Shown here: positions 50,201 through 59,651 of the stretch, piece by piece
How the letters are laid out: every line of letters begins with the position of its first letter
How positions within the stretch are numbered: the first letter of the stretch is position 1
Assembly: GCA_030562195.1 (NCBI GenBank)
Contig: CM060200.1
Coordinates: 5,456,001 to 5,520,000 of the forward strand
Direction: 5' to 3'
DNA length: 64,000 nucleotides
From: Nipponacmea schrenckii
Taxonomy: Eukaryota > Mollusca > Gastropoda > Lottiidae
Notes under the pieces: model-generated
Database searches by the model: none
Told to the model about the DNA's origin: nothing
The model's input: only the letters and a program-made list of their open reading frames with translations
Program-made: the position numbers and the translations under genes

Positions 50201-51136
50201 AAAGTCTCTTCTTGTACACTTGTACACTTCTATGTACCCATAGGGGTACCTTTCCTGTAATTGTGTATATTTAACAGTAAGGGTGGCATATGTTTACGGG
50301 ATTATTGTATGTAATACAAACGGGATGATTTTGTTGCCATGTCGTTTATTCAACACAATTTGAAATGGCGACTGAGCGATTGAAATTCTTGAAAAAAACT
50401 TTGACGCAGCCATAGGCGTGGCATGAGTGCATGGTGTAGTGGGATAATGATGGTATGATTGAACTACAAAAACATTCATCTTTCCAATTAAATCGAGGCG
50501 CACACCGAAAGTTTTAGGTGCCTAGTTTTTCTGACTCTTCCCCCAGCCATATCTGTCCAAATAGCTATCAGAGGCTTGGAATAGAGTTAGCAAGTTTTAG
50601 ACTAATTTCAGCCCAGATATAGGCTTATTCGTACACTTTCTTAAACTGAATGCGCTCTAATCATGGCAATCTCTGTAAGAAAAGTGCCTAAATCGGTTTT
50701 CCTCGGTTAACCTTGAAATTCCAAGTTAAAATCCTTGACAGAAGTGGTATTCAGCGTTTTCATGACAATTCGAGTGAATTTGCAGTTCAATCATTTATGG
50801 TTGGTTTGGTTATTAGCTTATACATTAATGGAGGTATGATTATTAGGCTACATATTATGGAGGATATTTGGCCTACATGATTTTTGTTACATTTATAGTG
50901 GGTATACCATTTATGTTTCTTATGAAATTTATGGACAATACGACAAATTTAGATTGTGAATGCTATATTTTGGGCTGTAAAATGCATAAGTATAAGTAAA
51001 GATGATAATACATGAAACTCGTATCGAATTAGAATTGCACCCACCTGACATCGTCCAAGCTAAAGGAGGCACAGGATTCTTCTTCGATTGCATCTAGAGT
51101 CGGTTTTGGTAAACTCGATTTTCTTGTAGATTCCAT
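32286..51136 (-). CDS. GLIS: GLIS1/3-type five-zinc-finger transcription factor (10 coding exons, one apparent frameshift)
   Basis: GLIS factors are Gli-related nuclear regulators that bind the GLIS site. Exons in order: 51045-51136, 41525-41856, 36939-38495, 35051-35212, 34737-34847, 34421-34577, 33913-34057, 33163-33296, 32683-32859, 32286-32437. The protein is about 1005 aa if one surplus base in exon 3 is ignored. It starts [15 protein letters not shown]. Exon 3 carries the N-terminal GLIS motif [10 protein letters not shown]...[10 protein letters not shown] (about residue 330), Gln-rich runs, a [12 protein letters not shown] motif typical of WW-domain ligands, and fingers 1-2 ([21 protein letters not shown]). 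The sequence [12 protein letters not shown] and [20 protein letters not shown] identify GLIS1/3 rather than GLI, ZIC or GLIS2. Finger 3 is split between exons 3 and 4, finger 4 is in exon 4 and finger 5 in exon 5 ([17 protein letters not shown]). The C-terminus is Ser/Asn/Tyr-rich with a DILKDCL motif. Intron 1 is 9.2 kb. Confidence 0.93.
35351..35780. mobile_element. MITE-like non-autonomous DNA transposon, 430 bp
   Basis: It starts ACTGTAAGGCTAGAAATTA and ends with the complement of ACTGTAAGGCTACAAATTA, so the terminal inverted repeats match almost perfectly over about 19 bp. Inside, the string AAATTAATGCG and its complement recur next to both ends, making sub-terminal repeats. There is no open frame. 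A target-site duplication is not clear. It lies in GLIS intron 3, between the exons that carry finger 3. Confidence 0.75.
36348..36550 (+). repeat. Dispersed repeat, copy 1, with an internal hairpin
   Basis: It is matched in inverted orientation by 57261-57460. Shared blocks include GATACTGCGTCTT, AATATAAAATTTTAGTT, GAATGGTCAATATGA and TTGAAAAACG. In this copy AAAAACGCTTAAT and ATTAAGCGTTTTT form a hairpin near one end. Confidence 0.65.
36590..36905 (+). repeat. Modular interspersed repeat, diverged, next to GLIS exon 3
   Basis: It has AAGGGTAATAACTCA, CAAATTTCATCAAAATTTGT and a diverged right end, CATTTCATATGAGCATATAA. It lies immediately downstream of the exon 3 donor. Confidence 0.55.
36939..38495 (-). 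CDS. GLIS: GLIS large exon 3 with a frame break near 37.80-37.85 kb
   Basis: The exon is 1557 nt, but the flanking phases require a length one shorter (or two longer). Reading from the acceptor, the frame stays open through [20 protein letters not shown] and then stops at about 37770. The second frame, open from about 37.88 kb, carries [15 protein letters not shown] and continues into the zinc fingers. Both sides of the break resemble GLI/GLIS-family sequence, so the two frames belong to one protein. The overlap is about 80 nt, which is too short for an ordinary intron. An assembly or sequencing indel is the simplest explanation; a real mutation or +1 ribosomal frameshift is less likely. Confidence 0.8.
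37390..37462 (-). repeat. In-frame 24-nt tandem repeat in GLIS exon 3 (NINGSMN)
   Basis: The DNA unit encodes NNINGSMN, with an upstream diverged copy HITGSMNN, so three to four copies are present. The unit length is a multiple of three, which keeps the frame. It lies in the low-complexity region upstream of the PY motif and zinc fingers. Confidence 0.7.
38496..41524 (-). other. GLIS intron 2
   Basis: No exon is recognised. It contains a two-copy 42-bp tandem duplication at about 39837-39930 and a near-palindrome around AACCGGGTAATTACCGGTTA at about 40950. The rest is unique-looking AT-rich DNA. Confidence 0.4.
39837..39930 (+). repeat. Two-copy tandem repeat of about 42 bp
   Basis: GCAATATCAGTAAT, then CAATGTCTTGGAATAATG, recurs once, with one base changed. 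Confidence 0.8.
42664..42978 (+). mobile_element. tRNA-derived SINE, second family
   Basis: It has a box A-like TGTAGCACAGCAGTTAGAGC and a box B-like GTGAGTTCCAATC, then a conserved-looking body (GACCTTGAATAAGTCATTTT; ACCCAACTGTAAATGGGTAC). It ends in a simple TTTC repeat. Head, body and short-repeat tail together are the usual SINE architecture. Confidence 0.7.
44498..44600 (+). repeat. Three-copy tandem repeat of about 37 bp
   Basis: AAAATTAGGAGCATGC followed by GAACAGTTCTAC occurs three times with minor differences. Confidence 0.8.
47440..48035 (+). repeat. Modular interspersed repeat, long variant
   Basis: Three to four degenerate units carry GATTTTCAATAGGGTTCAT and CAAGGGCAATAACT-type phrases. 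The right end is diverged (ATATACGCTCAACATTTCATG). Confidence 0.6.
48235..48770 (+). repeat. 30-bp minisatellite with diverged flank
   Basis: The core (48581-48760) has six copies of a unit containing TATTGAGACAATATCACACA at exact 30-bp spacing. The left flank (48235-48580) has looser versions (GAACAATAT, ATTGAGACAATATCATACAA) and a 41-bp duplication starting at about 48498. Confidence 0.9.
49236..49655 (-). mobile_element. SINE fragments, rearranged
   Basis: 49236-49470 is the 3' body of the same SINE as at 54.6 kb (shared TCGAGGGATCTTTAACGT, CCTCGGTTTATTGTCCCATC), without its tRNA head. A second tail piece lies at 49567-49600 in the opposite orientation, and another body piece at 49618-49655. 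The cluster looks like a nested or inverted duplication. Confidence 0.6.
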
Positions 51137-52385
51137 CTGAAAGATATAAAAAAAATGTTTTTACTTGTATGTATATAGGTCTTTAAGAAAATTATGAACT
51201 CTATATCACCATATTTTGGTGACATAAACAAGTCATTATAGAACGTCAATAGATTTGCACGGATTAAAGATTTGTCATAATATTTGACAGATGTAACTAA
51301 TTCTGCTTTAATCCTGTATTCCCATAAATAAATCTTTCATTATATGCTATGAAAGGCACCTAATCTTCCCAGATCTTATTTCCAATGTGAACCGGTTGCG
51401 TGACGAACAAGATTGTACCAATACACTACACCATTTAAGACAATATGAGATATTATTTGTGTCAGGTTACGTTATTCTAACGGTTTCATGTAATGATATT
51501 TTTGACTTTTTCTCTTGTTTTCCATTTAAAAATGTCAACTGCGTTGTGTTTTATGATTATCTGAAGAATGACAATAGTAATTTAGGAATAAGAGTCATTT
51601 TCAGTAAATGTATATTATTTAATGTACCGCTCATTACCAATAAAACAACTTTCACTACATAGCATTTTAATTGCTTATGGATATTTTAGAAAAAAAAAAT
51701 AGTTACGACTTATAATGCTTTGGGCCATCAGGGGCCACCATATCGCAAATCAACAAAATGCGCAATCAGCACACCATCCTGTTGTACAAGGGTTTTACTC
51801 TCCTCAAACACACGGTTCGAATTAACGTGCGTAATGGTAGAAATGGCATTTAACTATTACGACATGATTTGTTTGTAATTTGATTTGTAGCATAAACTAT
51901 AACTGTAACAATCCAAGGACGTTTGTTTAAAAGTGTGTGATTATCTGATCTTGCTATACCCCAGACCCCACTACAATGTAATGGACAATACATATTTTTC
52001 GACTCCATAGAATTCATGTTTATCAAAATGTGTCGAGCTTGTTTGTGATCTCAGATCTCTATCTAGTTTACAAGAATATGTAAAATATCTTGATATAGGT
52101 TTTGAATTATATCAAAACGAGTGCATTGCGTATAGCTTAGTTGGGATAGGTTTGTAAGATATAGTTTAAATACCAAATTAAGAAAAGGATATCCAATAAC
52201 TTTTACAGCTGCTGTGTACAGTAAGGATTGATTATATAGACCTACTCTAATCGGAATATTCAACATTAATATTTTCATGTACACGCATGAAGTGCAATAA
52301 TAAGACATATATTGAACGAGTTCAGAATGGTACATTATCATTTTAAAGATTACATATCTACTAACACTTTCATTCGAAAACTTAC

Positions 52386-52463
52386 CTTATCACGAATATC
52401 AAATCTTACACATTAATAATTTGCCGTCCATTTTAATTGTCAAAAAGGAATGACACTTTTATA
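52386..52463 (-). promoter_or_regulatory. Candidate GLIS core promoter and 5' UTR exon with a uORF
   Basis: The first coding exon begins exactly at an acceptor, so a leader exon is required upstream. On the minus strand a clean TATA box, TATAAAAG (52456-52463), lies about 70 bases before a strong donor (AAG then GTAAGTTTT; exon end 52386). Between them is a ten-codon upstream frame, MDGKLLMCKI (52399-52431). A start about 25-30 bases after the TATA box would put the uORF ATG at or near the mRNA 5' end, so whether it is included is uncertain. Linkage to GLIS is inferred from position and strand. Confidence 0.45.
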
Positions 52464-53009
52464 AAATATAGACCTCGACTGTCGCAAGGAAAACATGGGT
52501 AAAGTGGCAATCGGATAATGACGTCATGCCATATAATTTACATGATAGCCTTTATATTGAATTCATAAAGGGGCTATACATAAAGTTAAAATGACTCATT
52601 GTAAGTAAACACTTAAATTCTACTTACAAACAGTACGGTCTTTGATAAAACCTTTATTATTAAATACTCTTTACCTACATAGTTTACAATCACGTTTTAT
52701 CTAATATCAATGCCCCTTTTATATAACAAAGTGTAAAAGTGTTATTAATACTGCAAACCAAGTCATTTAAAGAATAAAATGTTCACAAAGTGCAGTAAGA
52801 TAATTTTATATAAAAAATATACTGTTTTTTTAAATATTAAGGTATTGAATAATATCTGATGTTTTTAAGTTGCAGGAAAAGTGGAAGGAATATATAGCGC
52901 CATTAAAATAGGAGAATTTGGTCATTATTTAACTTAATTATTTTAAAAAGCTGTAGGAAGGCGAAACCAAACTAATTTATTACCCACGATCAAAATTAGG
53001 CTTCATGCT

Positions 53010-53230
53010 TTTTGACTAAGAAAAGGGCTCAAACTCAAAAACCGTTTATCGAAAAATCGTCAATATGAAACTTTCACGATCTAATCAATATAAATGAGCA
53101 CACCAAATTTCATTCAAACCAGATGAAAACTTCAGTCTCTATCTCGTTCACGAGCCAATTTCGACGCGATTTGCCTAGGTCAAGAGCAATAGCTCAAAAA
53201 CTGTTTATCCATAATCGATCTATTAGTCAG
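53010..53230 (+). repeat. Modular interspersed repeat fragment
   Basis: It has CTCAAAAACCGTTTATCG, CACACCAAATTTCATTCAAA and AGAGCAATAGCTCAAAAACT. Both termini are missing. Confidence 0.55.
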
Positions 53231-53610
53231 GCCTACATAATGCAATAATTTATTTATTTATGCACTTCAACTTTAAGCAGGCCAGTCCCCAACCAATTTC
53301 CAGCATCATTTCTGCAATTTAGATAGAAGTAATAAAAAAAAACTAAATTTACCTCATATGACGAACCTTTGTTGTTGCACTTGAACTTGAAAAGGTTATG
53401 GGTATACATGTATTAACATTTGGCAGGTATTAATGCGCATTTGATTAAATTAATGAATTATATTATCACAATACGCTTTAATATACTTTTACGGTATAAA
53501 TGAATGCAAGAAAGAAAGATATCATGTCTATTGTGTCCTTTTTGATGCTGTAATAATTCATCATTATAATAGATATATCGGAAATATCAGAAAGGCACCT
53601 CGTCTGGTGT

Positions 53611-53925
53611 TTTATACACCCACTTGGAAATGTGGACATATATTGCCATCGCCTATCTGTCGGTCCGTCAACATTTCTTGTGAACACAATAGAGACAAAA
53701 GTTTTTGTCTGATTTTAATTCAATTTAGTGTGATACTTTAGATTGAGATATATTTTGCTTGTTCTTAATTGATGATTTTTTGATAAACGTTTTTCGAAAT
53801 AATTTCGATGAAATTTGATGTGATCATTTACATTCATGAAAACTTGATCAATTTCTAATTTGACGATTTTTTGATAATTGATTTTTTGAGTTATTGTCCT
53901 TGATTTTAAAAAATGCGCCAAAATA
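53611..53925 (-). repeat. Modular interspersed repeat fragment, reverse orientation
   Basis: It starts with ATGTGGACATATATTGCC, the complement of the right end, then GGTCCGTCAACATTTCTTG. The far end is lost. Confidence 0.55.
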
Positions 53926-54585
53926 AAAAAAGATAGAAAATTTTAGGATATTTAACTGAGTGTACGTAATAACATTATTCCATATTATGTTCGTTTCAGA
54001 AATTAATAGGCTACTATATTGTATTTGGGGAATTGCGAAGTTACCCAAATTTTCTCTTATCAAAATATCCTGCGGCGCCTTTTTACATCATTAATTACCG
54101 AATGTCGAAATTCTGAGGCAATGCTACTTCGCGAATGTTTTGCTTCAGGCGAAATAAAGCCTAATATTCTGGTTCACTAATATGATACACATGATAAATA
54201 TAGATATCATTGTTCTGTGCAGTGACGACAACCGAAATTTTCTTACCATGCCAAAATATCAGCATGACGGAAACAAACCAGAATTCTGGTTCATGACGTT
54301 ACAAATTATTCATTCGTCAATCTTTTTCTTTCTTCTTCCATAAGCTGAAGTCTTATGGAATGTCAGAATCTCAAAGGCAACTTATATCTAAAAATATGAT
54401 GTAGATAATACAGTGCGCGATTCTTAAGTTAGCATCCACCCAAACAATAACTTGTAAGTCATTGGTGTGACTGGCCTCACCATGTCAGATATGCTATGTC
54501 AGATGTGCATGCGTTCTATAGTGAATATAGAGAATAAAACCAGATTAGTAATATGCTCTCATTGTCGTATACAATTGGACTTAAA

Positions 54586-54940
54586 TGAAATGAATGGAGT
54601 TTTACGTCCCACTTTTCTGCACCTTATGGGCTAATGAAGACGGGTAACGCCATGCAGTGTGCGATGAGGGAAATTTTGCCAGGACAGCGGCATTAGCCTA
54701 CTCTTTTTGCGATTTCCAACTGTCGAGGGATCTTTAACGTGCACAGCCTGTAGCACACGGGGCCTCGGTTTATTGTCCCATCCGAACGACTAGACGCTTT
54801 TCCATGTCAGTCCCTCCGACCTGCATCACTGACAAGGGGAAACCGGGCTGAAAAATCCGAAAGTTCATCTCGACCTTTGCCGGGATTGATCCCTGGACCT
54901 AAAGGTTAGTGAGCAAGCGTCTAACTCACTGAGCCACTTC
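54586..54940 (-). mobile_element. Full-length tRNA-derived SINE, about 355 bp
   Basis: On the minus strand it begins with box A GTGGCTCAGTGAGTTAGAC (54919-54937) and box B GGTCCAGGGATCAATCC (54883-54899). A long body follows with CCCGGTTTCCCCTTGTCAGT and ACGTTAAAGATCCCTCGACA. It ends in a short CATT-type tail. It is the best-preserved copy here and defines the family for the fragments at 21.7, 49.2, 59.9 and 61.5 kb. Confidence 0.8.
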
Positions 54941-55182
54941 ATAAGCCAAATTAATATTTGGGAAAAGACGCATAAAAATTTAGTGTTCGACATTTCACCA
55001 TCAGGACAGCGCCATTATCCTCCATCATTTTTTCATTTCCTAACGAAGAGGGTCCTCTAACACTTCTCGACAGTTTCTGTTAAACCAAAGTCAGTACAGC
55101 TCCTCAGAGAATAATGCAATAACTTTATTTCCATCTGATAATGATAAAAATTTATCATGTATCTTATATCGAAAATGCCAAA

Positions 55183-55578
55183 GGTCCTTTGATTTTTGTA
55201 ACCGATCTCCGTGAAATTCGGCATAATTCAACTCAATACACATATTGATCACGTGTATTGTAAAGTAAACAAAATGATGTTTGCGGTAAAATTCCATGCC
55301 GAAAAAATGCCTCCGGAGAATTATTTCAAAAATTTATGTGCAACATAATTTACAGGCGTATGAAAAAAACTTACGTAGATGGTCCTATGGCTTTTGTAAC
55401 CGATCTTCGTGAAATTCGGTATAATACAACTCAATACACATATTAATCGTGTGTATTGTAAAGTAAACAAAATGATGTTGGCGGTAAAATTCCATGCCGA
55501 AAAAATACCTCCAGAGAAATATTTCAAAAATGTATTTGCAACATAATATACAGGCGTATGAAATAAACTTACGTAGAT
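55183..55578 (+). repeat. 198-bp tandem duplication
   Basis: The copies 55183-55380 and 55381-55578 share GGTCCT, TTTTGTAACCGATCT, CTCAATACACATATT, AACAAAATGATGTT and a terminal CTTACGTAGAT. They differ at scattered bases. It lies just upstream of the orphan gene promoter. Confidence 0.85.
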
Positions 55579-55785
55579 CAAAGAAATAGTTTATGAAATT
55601 AAGATCATATTAATGTCAAAAAACCAGAATTGGTATTAAGGAATTACGAAATAAATTAGGTTATAGTTGTGCCAAGGGCAAGATGATCTATTATAAGAAA
55701 ATATGTAATTAAATGACAAATGACCCAATGTTTCTATTTTCTCTCCAATTAGACACTTCCATGCCATCGAACGTAAATATCACAT

Positions 55786-55826
55786 TTATCACGTGATAAT
55801 GACGTCTTCCATTCCTGTAATATAAA
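55786..55826 (+). promoter_or_regulatory. Compact promoter: palindromic E-box, CRE-like site and TATA box
   Basis: A perfect 14-bp palindrome, TTATCACGTGATAA (55786-55799), contains a CACGTG E-box. It abuts TGACGTC (55800-55806), a CRE/ATF-type half-site, and TATAAA follows at 55821-55826. The intronless open frame starts 95 bases past the TATA box, which leaves room for a normal 5' UTR of about 65-70 nt. Confidence 0.6.
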
Positions 55827-55920
55827 CAGGTTCCAAGTCGAAGGAATAAGTCAAACGATTTCACAACTCTAGAAGACTTTATACAAGAAAAGATTTGTAA
55901 CTTATTAAGAAGCAGTCTTC

Positions 55921-56466
55921 ATGATTTATTCAACTTTTAGAAGAACTCTGAACAGAATTTTAAAGAAGCAAATGGAAGATATACAAAAAGCCTCAAGTAT
56001 GGGTGCCCAGTGTGACAACTATAATGGAATTAATGGAAACAGATCAAACCATAACGATTTAAACAACAACAAAACGCAATTATCAACTACGAGTGACTCC
56101 AAAAGGGCAAAGAGTTATTTAGCAGAGTATTTAGCAGGATTATCATTGGAAGCTATGGTTGGAAAGATGGAAACAGTTGATCTTAAAATCCCCAGTGAAC
56201 TTGTCCACCCTGCTGGACACAACAAAAACGGTTTAATGAAGAAAATATCACATATTACTAAAGCTGATATTATGGAAAAATTCTCGGAGTTAAAGGAAAT
56301 TCTTGGTGAAAGTAGGATTGTGGAAAAACCTCCAACTACCATACAATGGGCGGATGAGAGAGGATATAGATTAGCTACAGTCCAGACTGTAAGACCAAGG
56401 TTAATGTTTGCCGAGGAATTAATGGCTAACAGCACAGTTCCAAAATCCATTCTGAAGAAACACTAG
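55921..56466 (+). CDS. Intronless 181-aa protein of unknown function
   Basis: I do not recognise this protein. Support for a real gene is the uninterrupted 181-codon frame in AT-rich DNA, a well-placed promoter 100 bp upstream, and protein-like composition. The N-terminus is basic (TFRRTLNRILKK). A polar Asn-rich linker follows (about residues 30-60), then a helical-looking block SYLAEYLAGLSLEAMVGKM (65-83). Next come a Lys-rich stretch and another helix (ADIMEKFSELKEILGE). A conserved-looking segment, TTIQWADERGYRLATVQ (about 140-156), precedes the C-terminal PKSILKKH. TIQWAD followed by a hydrophobic strand recalls the RVxF-type docking motif and following sequence of protein phosphatase 1 regulators, but the usual basic residue before the motif is missing, so this is only a hint. 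The start ATG is the first in frame. It has no intron, unlike its neighbours, so a retrogene or an immediate-early type gene is possible. Confidence 0.65.
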   Translation: MIYSTFRRTLNRILKKQMEDIQKASSMGAQCDNYNGINGNRSNHNDLNNNKTQLSTTSDSKRAKSYLAEYLAGLSLEAMVGKMETVDLKIPSELVHPAGHNKNGLMKKISHITKADIMEKFSELKEILGESRIVEKPPTTIQWADERGYRLATVQTVRPRLMFAEELMANSTVPKSILKKH

Positions 56467-58639
56467 AATATCCAGATTTAAATGCGAACTTTGGTGCTTT
56501 AATGACTGTGGCTTCATTACTTGATTTTCGTCCAATTTCTTCCCGGAATAACAAGGATTAGTTGAATCCCAAGACTGGAATATTGTGCTCTAAAAAACTC
56601 TATGATATCATTTTCAGCATTTTATATATTTGTATTGATTATTATCTCGTTAAATTATGTATTTTACTATTTTATTAATGAAAAACATTTATCTAAAAAT
56701 ATATTTCTCTATTTCTTTTATACATTTCAAGTTGTAAAGATTCGTAAAATTGCTGTATTGTTAAAAATGTTATGACATTCTGACAATACTTAGAATTTTA
56801 TGAATCTTTACAACTTCCCATATCCCATCGGGCTAAGGTCAACTGGCGCTTCCCGGTATCTCATCAGATCTTGGCAGTCTAAACAAACTGATTTCGGGAA
56901 ATGATTTACGGCTGAGATGAACTTGATTCACAGATCCCGGCAAGGATGGTCGACGAGACTAAATTTATGTAATTTAAGTACAACTTGAGCGACAGTGCTA
57001 ACAACAACTACTAACTTTCAGTCTCAATCAGCATAATATCAGTAGATTCTTCTGGATGCCGCCAAATTCTCTCTAAATTCATATTACCTCTTAGAATGAA
57101 CATTAAATAGAGTATTTAAGTCTTAAATGGATAATAGGTCTTAGCACAAACTTTGAACGTGGCTAATAAGAGCTCTATTTATCAGTAAATATGCCTACTG
57201 CCATAAATAACATAAAAAAAAAATAAAACATATTCAGAAAAATGAAGTATAATTATCCACAAAGATGCATTTGATTATTGAAAAACGCTTTATATATTGG
57301 TTAAACGTTTTTCAAAAATGACGTAGTTTTGTGAGGTTTTTCAAATTTTAAGGGATTCTCTTACTCTATGACACCAGATAAGTTCAGTGAGGAATATATA
57401 TTCATATTGACCGTTCTTGACAACTAAAATTTTATGCTCATGCCAAGACGCAGTATCCTTTTAAATCAAATTGTTCAAAAGGGGATTGTTTTCACCAGTT
57501 TGATTTGAAAGTACCATGGCTAAATAATAGAATCTAGATAAGACGATATATCCATTGAACTAAGTAATTATAATGTTACATGTAATTAAATGTTTTTAAG
57601 TTTATTTCAAAATTACTTGATTTTATGGATGTATAGGCTTCTGTATTGACTCACTAGGTATGTCCAGTGGTAAACGAAAACCATTTTAAAAAATATATTT
57701 GTTGGGTCATCCTAAGAAGTAATATAGAATTAAGTAGACCTGGCGTGCATTAGACAAAAGAATCGCTGCCTTCAGAATAATTCAGGGGAATAGGAAAAGT
57801 TTGCGGCGTTTTTGTACTCGAACACAAGGAAGGTGAGTAATCTATGAGGAAGGTTGTTCCACTCAACTTAAAAAATGCGATGGCATTCTCTTTTAGCAAC
57901 GGTAGTATTTTATTTTGAGTTATATCGTACCGTTGCAAAGAGAATATGGAAATATTGCACCCTACCTCTTCCTCAATTAGTAAACCACACACGTTCAAAA
58001 CAATTCTATAATATGAACCTGACTGAAATGAGCAATAAATTTGACTTTTAAAATACTTAAAAGTTAATTTGCCATTGCACTGGGGTTAACTTAAAGTATT
58101 GAAGAAAACACAATAGTGATTTGCTAATTGCATCTGAATGAATTCTGAACGATAGGTTTACCTTTTGCAATAAACCTTAGCAAAGCATGCAATTCAAACC
58201 TAAACATTAATCAATATATTTCGCAACCAAGGCCTATTTAGATTGAAAGCCACGCTGGACATTTTGTTTTACCCAATGTAAACAACAAGAAATACCAGCT
58301 AACTATTTCTTCATACACGGCAAGAAACTTTGTCCCCAGGTTTACCCCATTGAAATAAAATAATGAGTCTGAATGAAGATATGCCATGAGCTAAGTGTGC
58401 AATCTAATTACTAGTAACAAAGGAATTCCAGTCAGTTTTTGTCTCTAGATCACTAGCCTGCAGTCCAATGTACTAATTTTTGGAACATTAATGAGAAAGG
58501 CATACCAAAAGACATTACATATTAATACGATTGCCCAAACAAAATGGCACTAATAGCGAAAGAATATATCAAAATAGGTGACCTTATGTATCGAAAGATT
58601 AAAAAACCTGTAATTGATGCAGATTTCTTCACAATTTCA
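56467..58639. other. Intergenic region downstream of the orphan gene
   Basis: It holds the 3' UTR of the 55921 gene (end not identified), a dispersed repeat copy at 57261-57460, and otherwise unremarkable AT-rich sequence. No further gene is seen. Confidence 0.35.
57261..57460 (-). repeat. Dispersed repeat, copy 2 (inverse of 36348-36550)
   Basis: It starts AAAGATGCATTTGATTATTG and ends GACGCAGTATCCTT, the complement of copy 1. The hairpin is less perfect here. With two copies 20 kb apart, this is probably a mobile-element family. Confidence 0.6.
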
Positions 58640-59105
58640 TTTTATTGTAGGTTCTATTCATACAATTTTTTTTACATAGGTTGCAGTCATATATTTTATT
58701 TTGAAGTAGGTTGCAGCAATAAAATTTATTCATCGTAGGTTTCTGTCATACAATTTATTTATCTTAGGTTTACCATACAATTTATCTGTTGCTGTCATTT
58801 TTGAGACGTATGTTGCAGTCATACATTTATTTGACATCGGTTGCAGTCATACACTCTATCATAGGTTTCTGTCGATAATATCTTGACATATGTTACAGTC
58901 GTACAATTTAATCATCATAGGTTGCATTCGTACAATTTAATCATCATAGGTTGCATTCGTACAATTTAATCATCATAGGTTGCATTCGTACAATTTAATC
59001 ATTATTGGTTGCAGTCGTACAATTTAATCATCATAGGTTGCATTCGTACAATTTAATCATCATAGGTTGCATTCGTACAATTTAATCATTATTGGTTGCA
59101 TTCAT
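58640..59105 (+). repeat. 29-bp minisatellite, left part
   Basis: The regular core (58914-59100) repeats a unit containing GGTTGCATTCGTACAATTTA. Upstream the copies decay (GGTTGCAGTCATA, GGTTTCTGTCATAC). The array resumes at 59652 after an insertion. Confidence 0.9.
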
Positions 59106-59651
59106 AAAGTTGGTGGGGACCATCTGCTCTGTTTAAAGATGTAACAGTACATGAAGCCGCGGTCAGCAAAGCCCAGGTACGGAAGAGGAGGGGAGAGAAG
59201 GGGGTTAAAGGGTCGCTGAGACATCACTATCAATCCACCGTTCAATATTCCCTAAACAGAATCTCGACAGATAGTCTAGTTGGGTATATGAATATGAAAA
59301 CCTTGTTTACAAACCCATGTAAAACAGAGTTACGCCCCTAAGAAGGTTAATACGTCAACGTAAACATCCAGCCACTGATCCTAGCCTCCATCATCCAGAA
59401 CCACTTGATTCACACAGCGTCAATGATTAAATTTGCACTGTCGCCAGCATCTCGTAACCCTGTTGAGTGCGGATTTATGCATTTTGATAATTATATTAGT
59501 CACAAAAAGTGGTGGTACAGCTTGAGTGCGGATTTATGCATTTTGAAAATTATATCACAAAAAAGTGATGGGGACCAACCATATTGTGTCCCCACCACTA
59601 TTTTTCAGTGGTGGGGACCGGTCACGGGGTCCCCACCGGGGTCTGCGCCCC
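59106..59651. mobile_element. GC-rich insertion interrupting the 29-bp minisatellite
   Basis: This 546-bp segment differs in composition from its surroundings and splits the minisatellite. It contains GTGGGGACC strings near both ends and a duplicated GAGTGCGGATTTATGCATTT block (62-bp period). It also has a perfect 12-bp hairpin, GTCCCCACCACT paired with AGTGGTGGGGAC around 59588-59618. It is probably a short non-autonomous mobile element; the family is unknown. Confidence 0.55.

Larger units (their letters stand above)
41857..51044 (-). other. GLIS intron 1 (9.2 kb)
   Basis: No coding exon is found. It contains a tRNA-headed SINE (42664-42978), a three-copy repeat (44498-44600), a modular repeat (47440-48035), a 30-bp minisatellite (48235-48770), SINE pieces (49236-49655), a CTCF-like motif (49141) and a G-quadruplex motif (50104). 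CpG content rises around 48.88-49.45 kb, so an internal promoter there is possible but unproven. Confidence 0.4.
52464..55182. other. Intergenic region upstream of GLIS
   Basis: No gene is recognised. It contains two modular-repeat fragments (53010-53230 and 53611-53925, opposite orientations) and a SINE (54586-54940). Confidence 0.35.

Noticed and set aside
56115..56450. 111-codon minus-strand open frame
   Set aside because: It is antisense to the intronless gene, which has the promoter and the better protein character.
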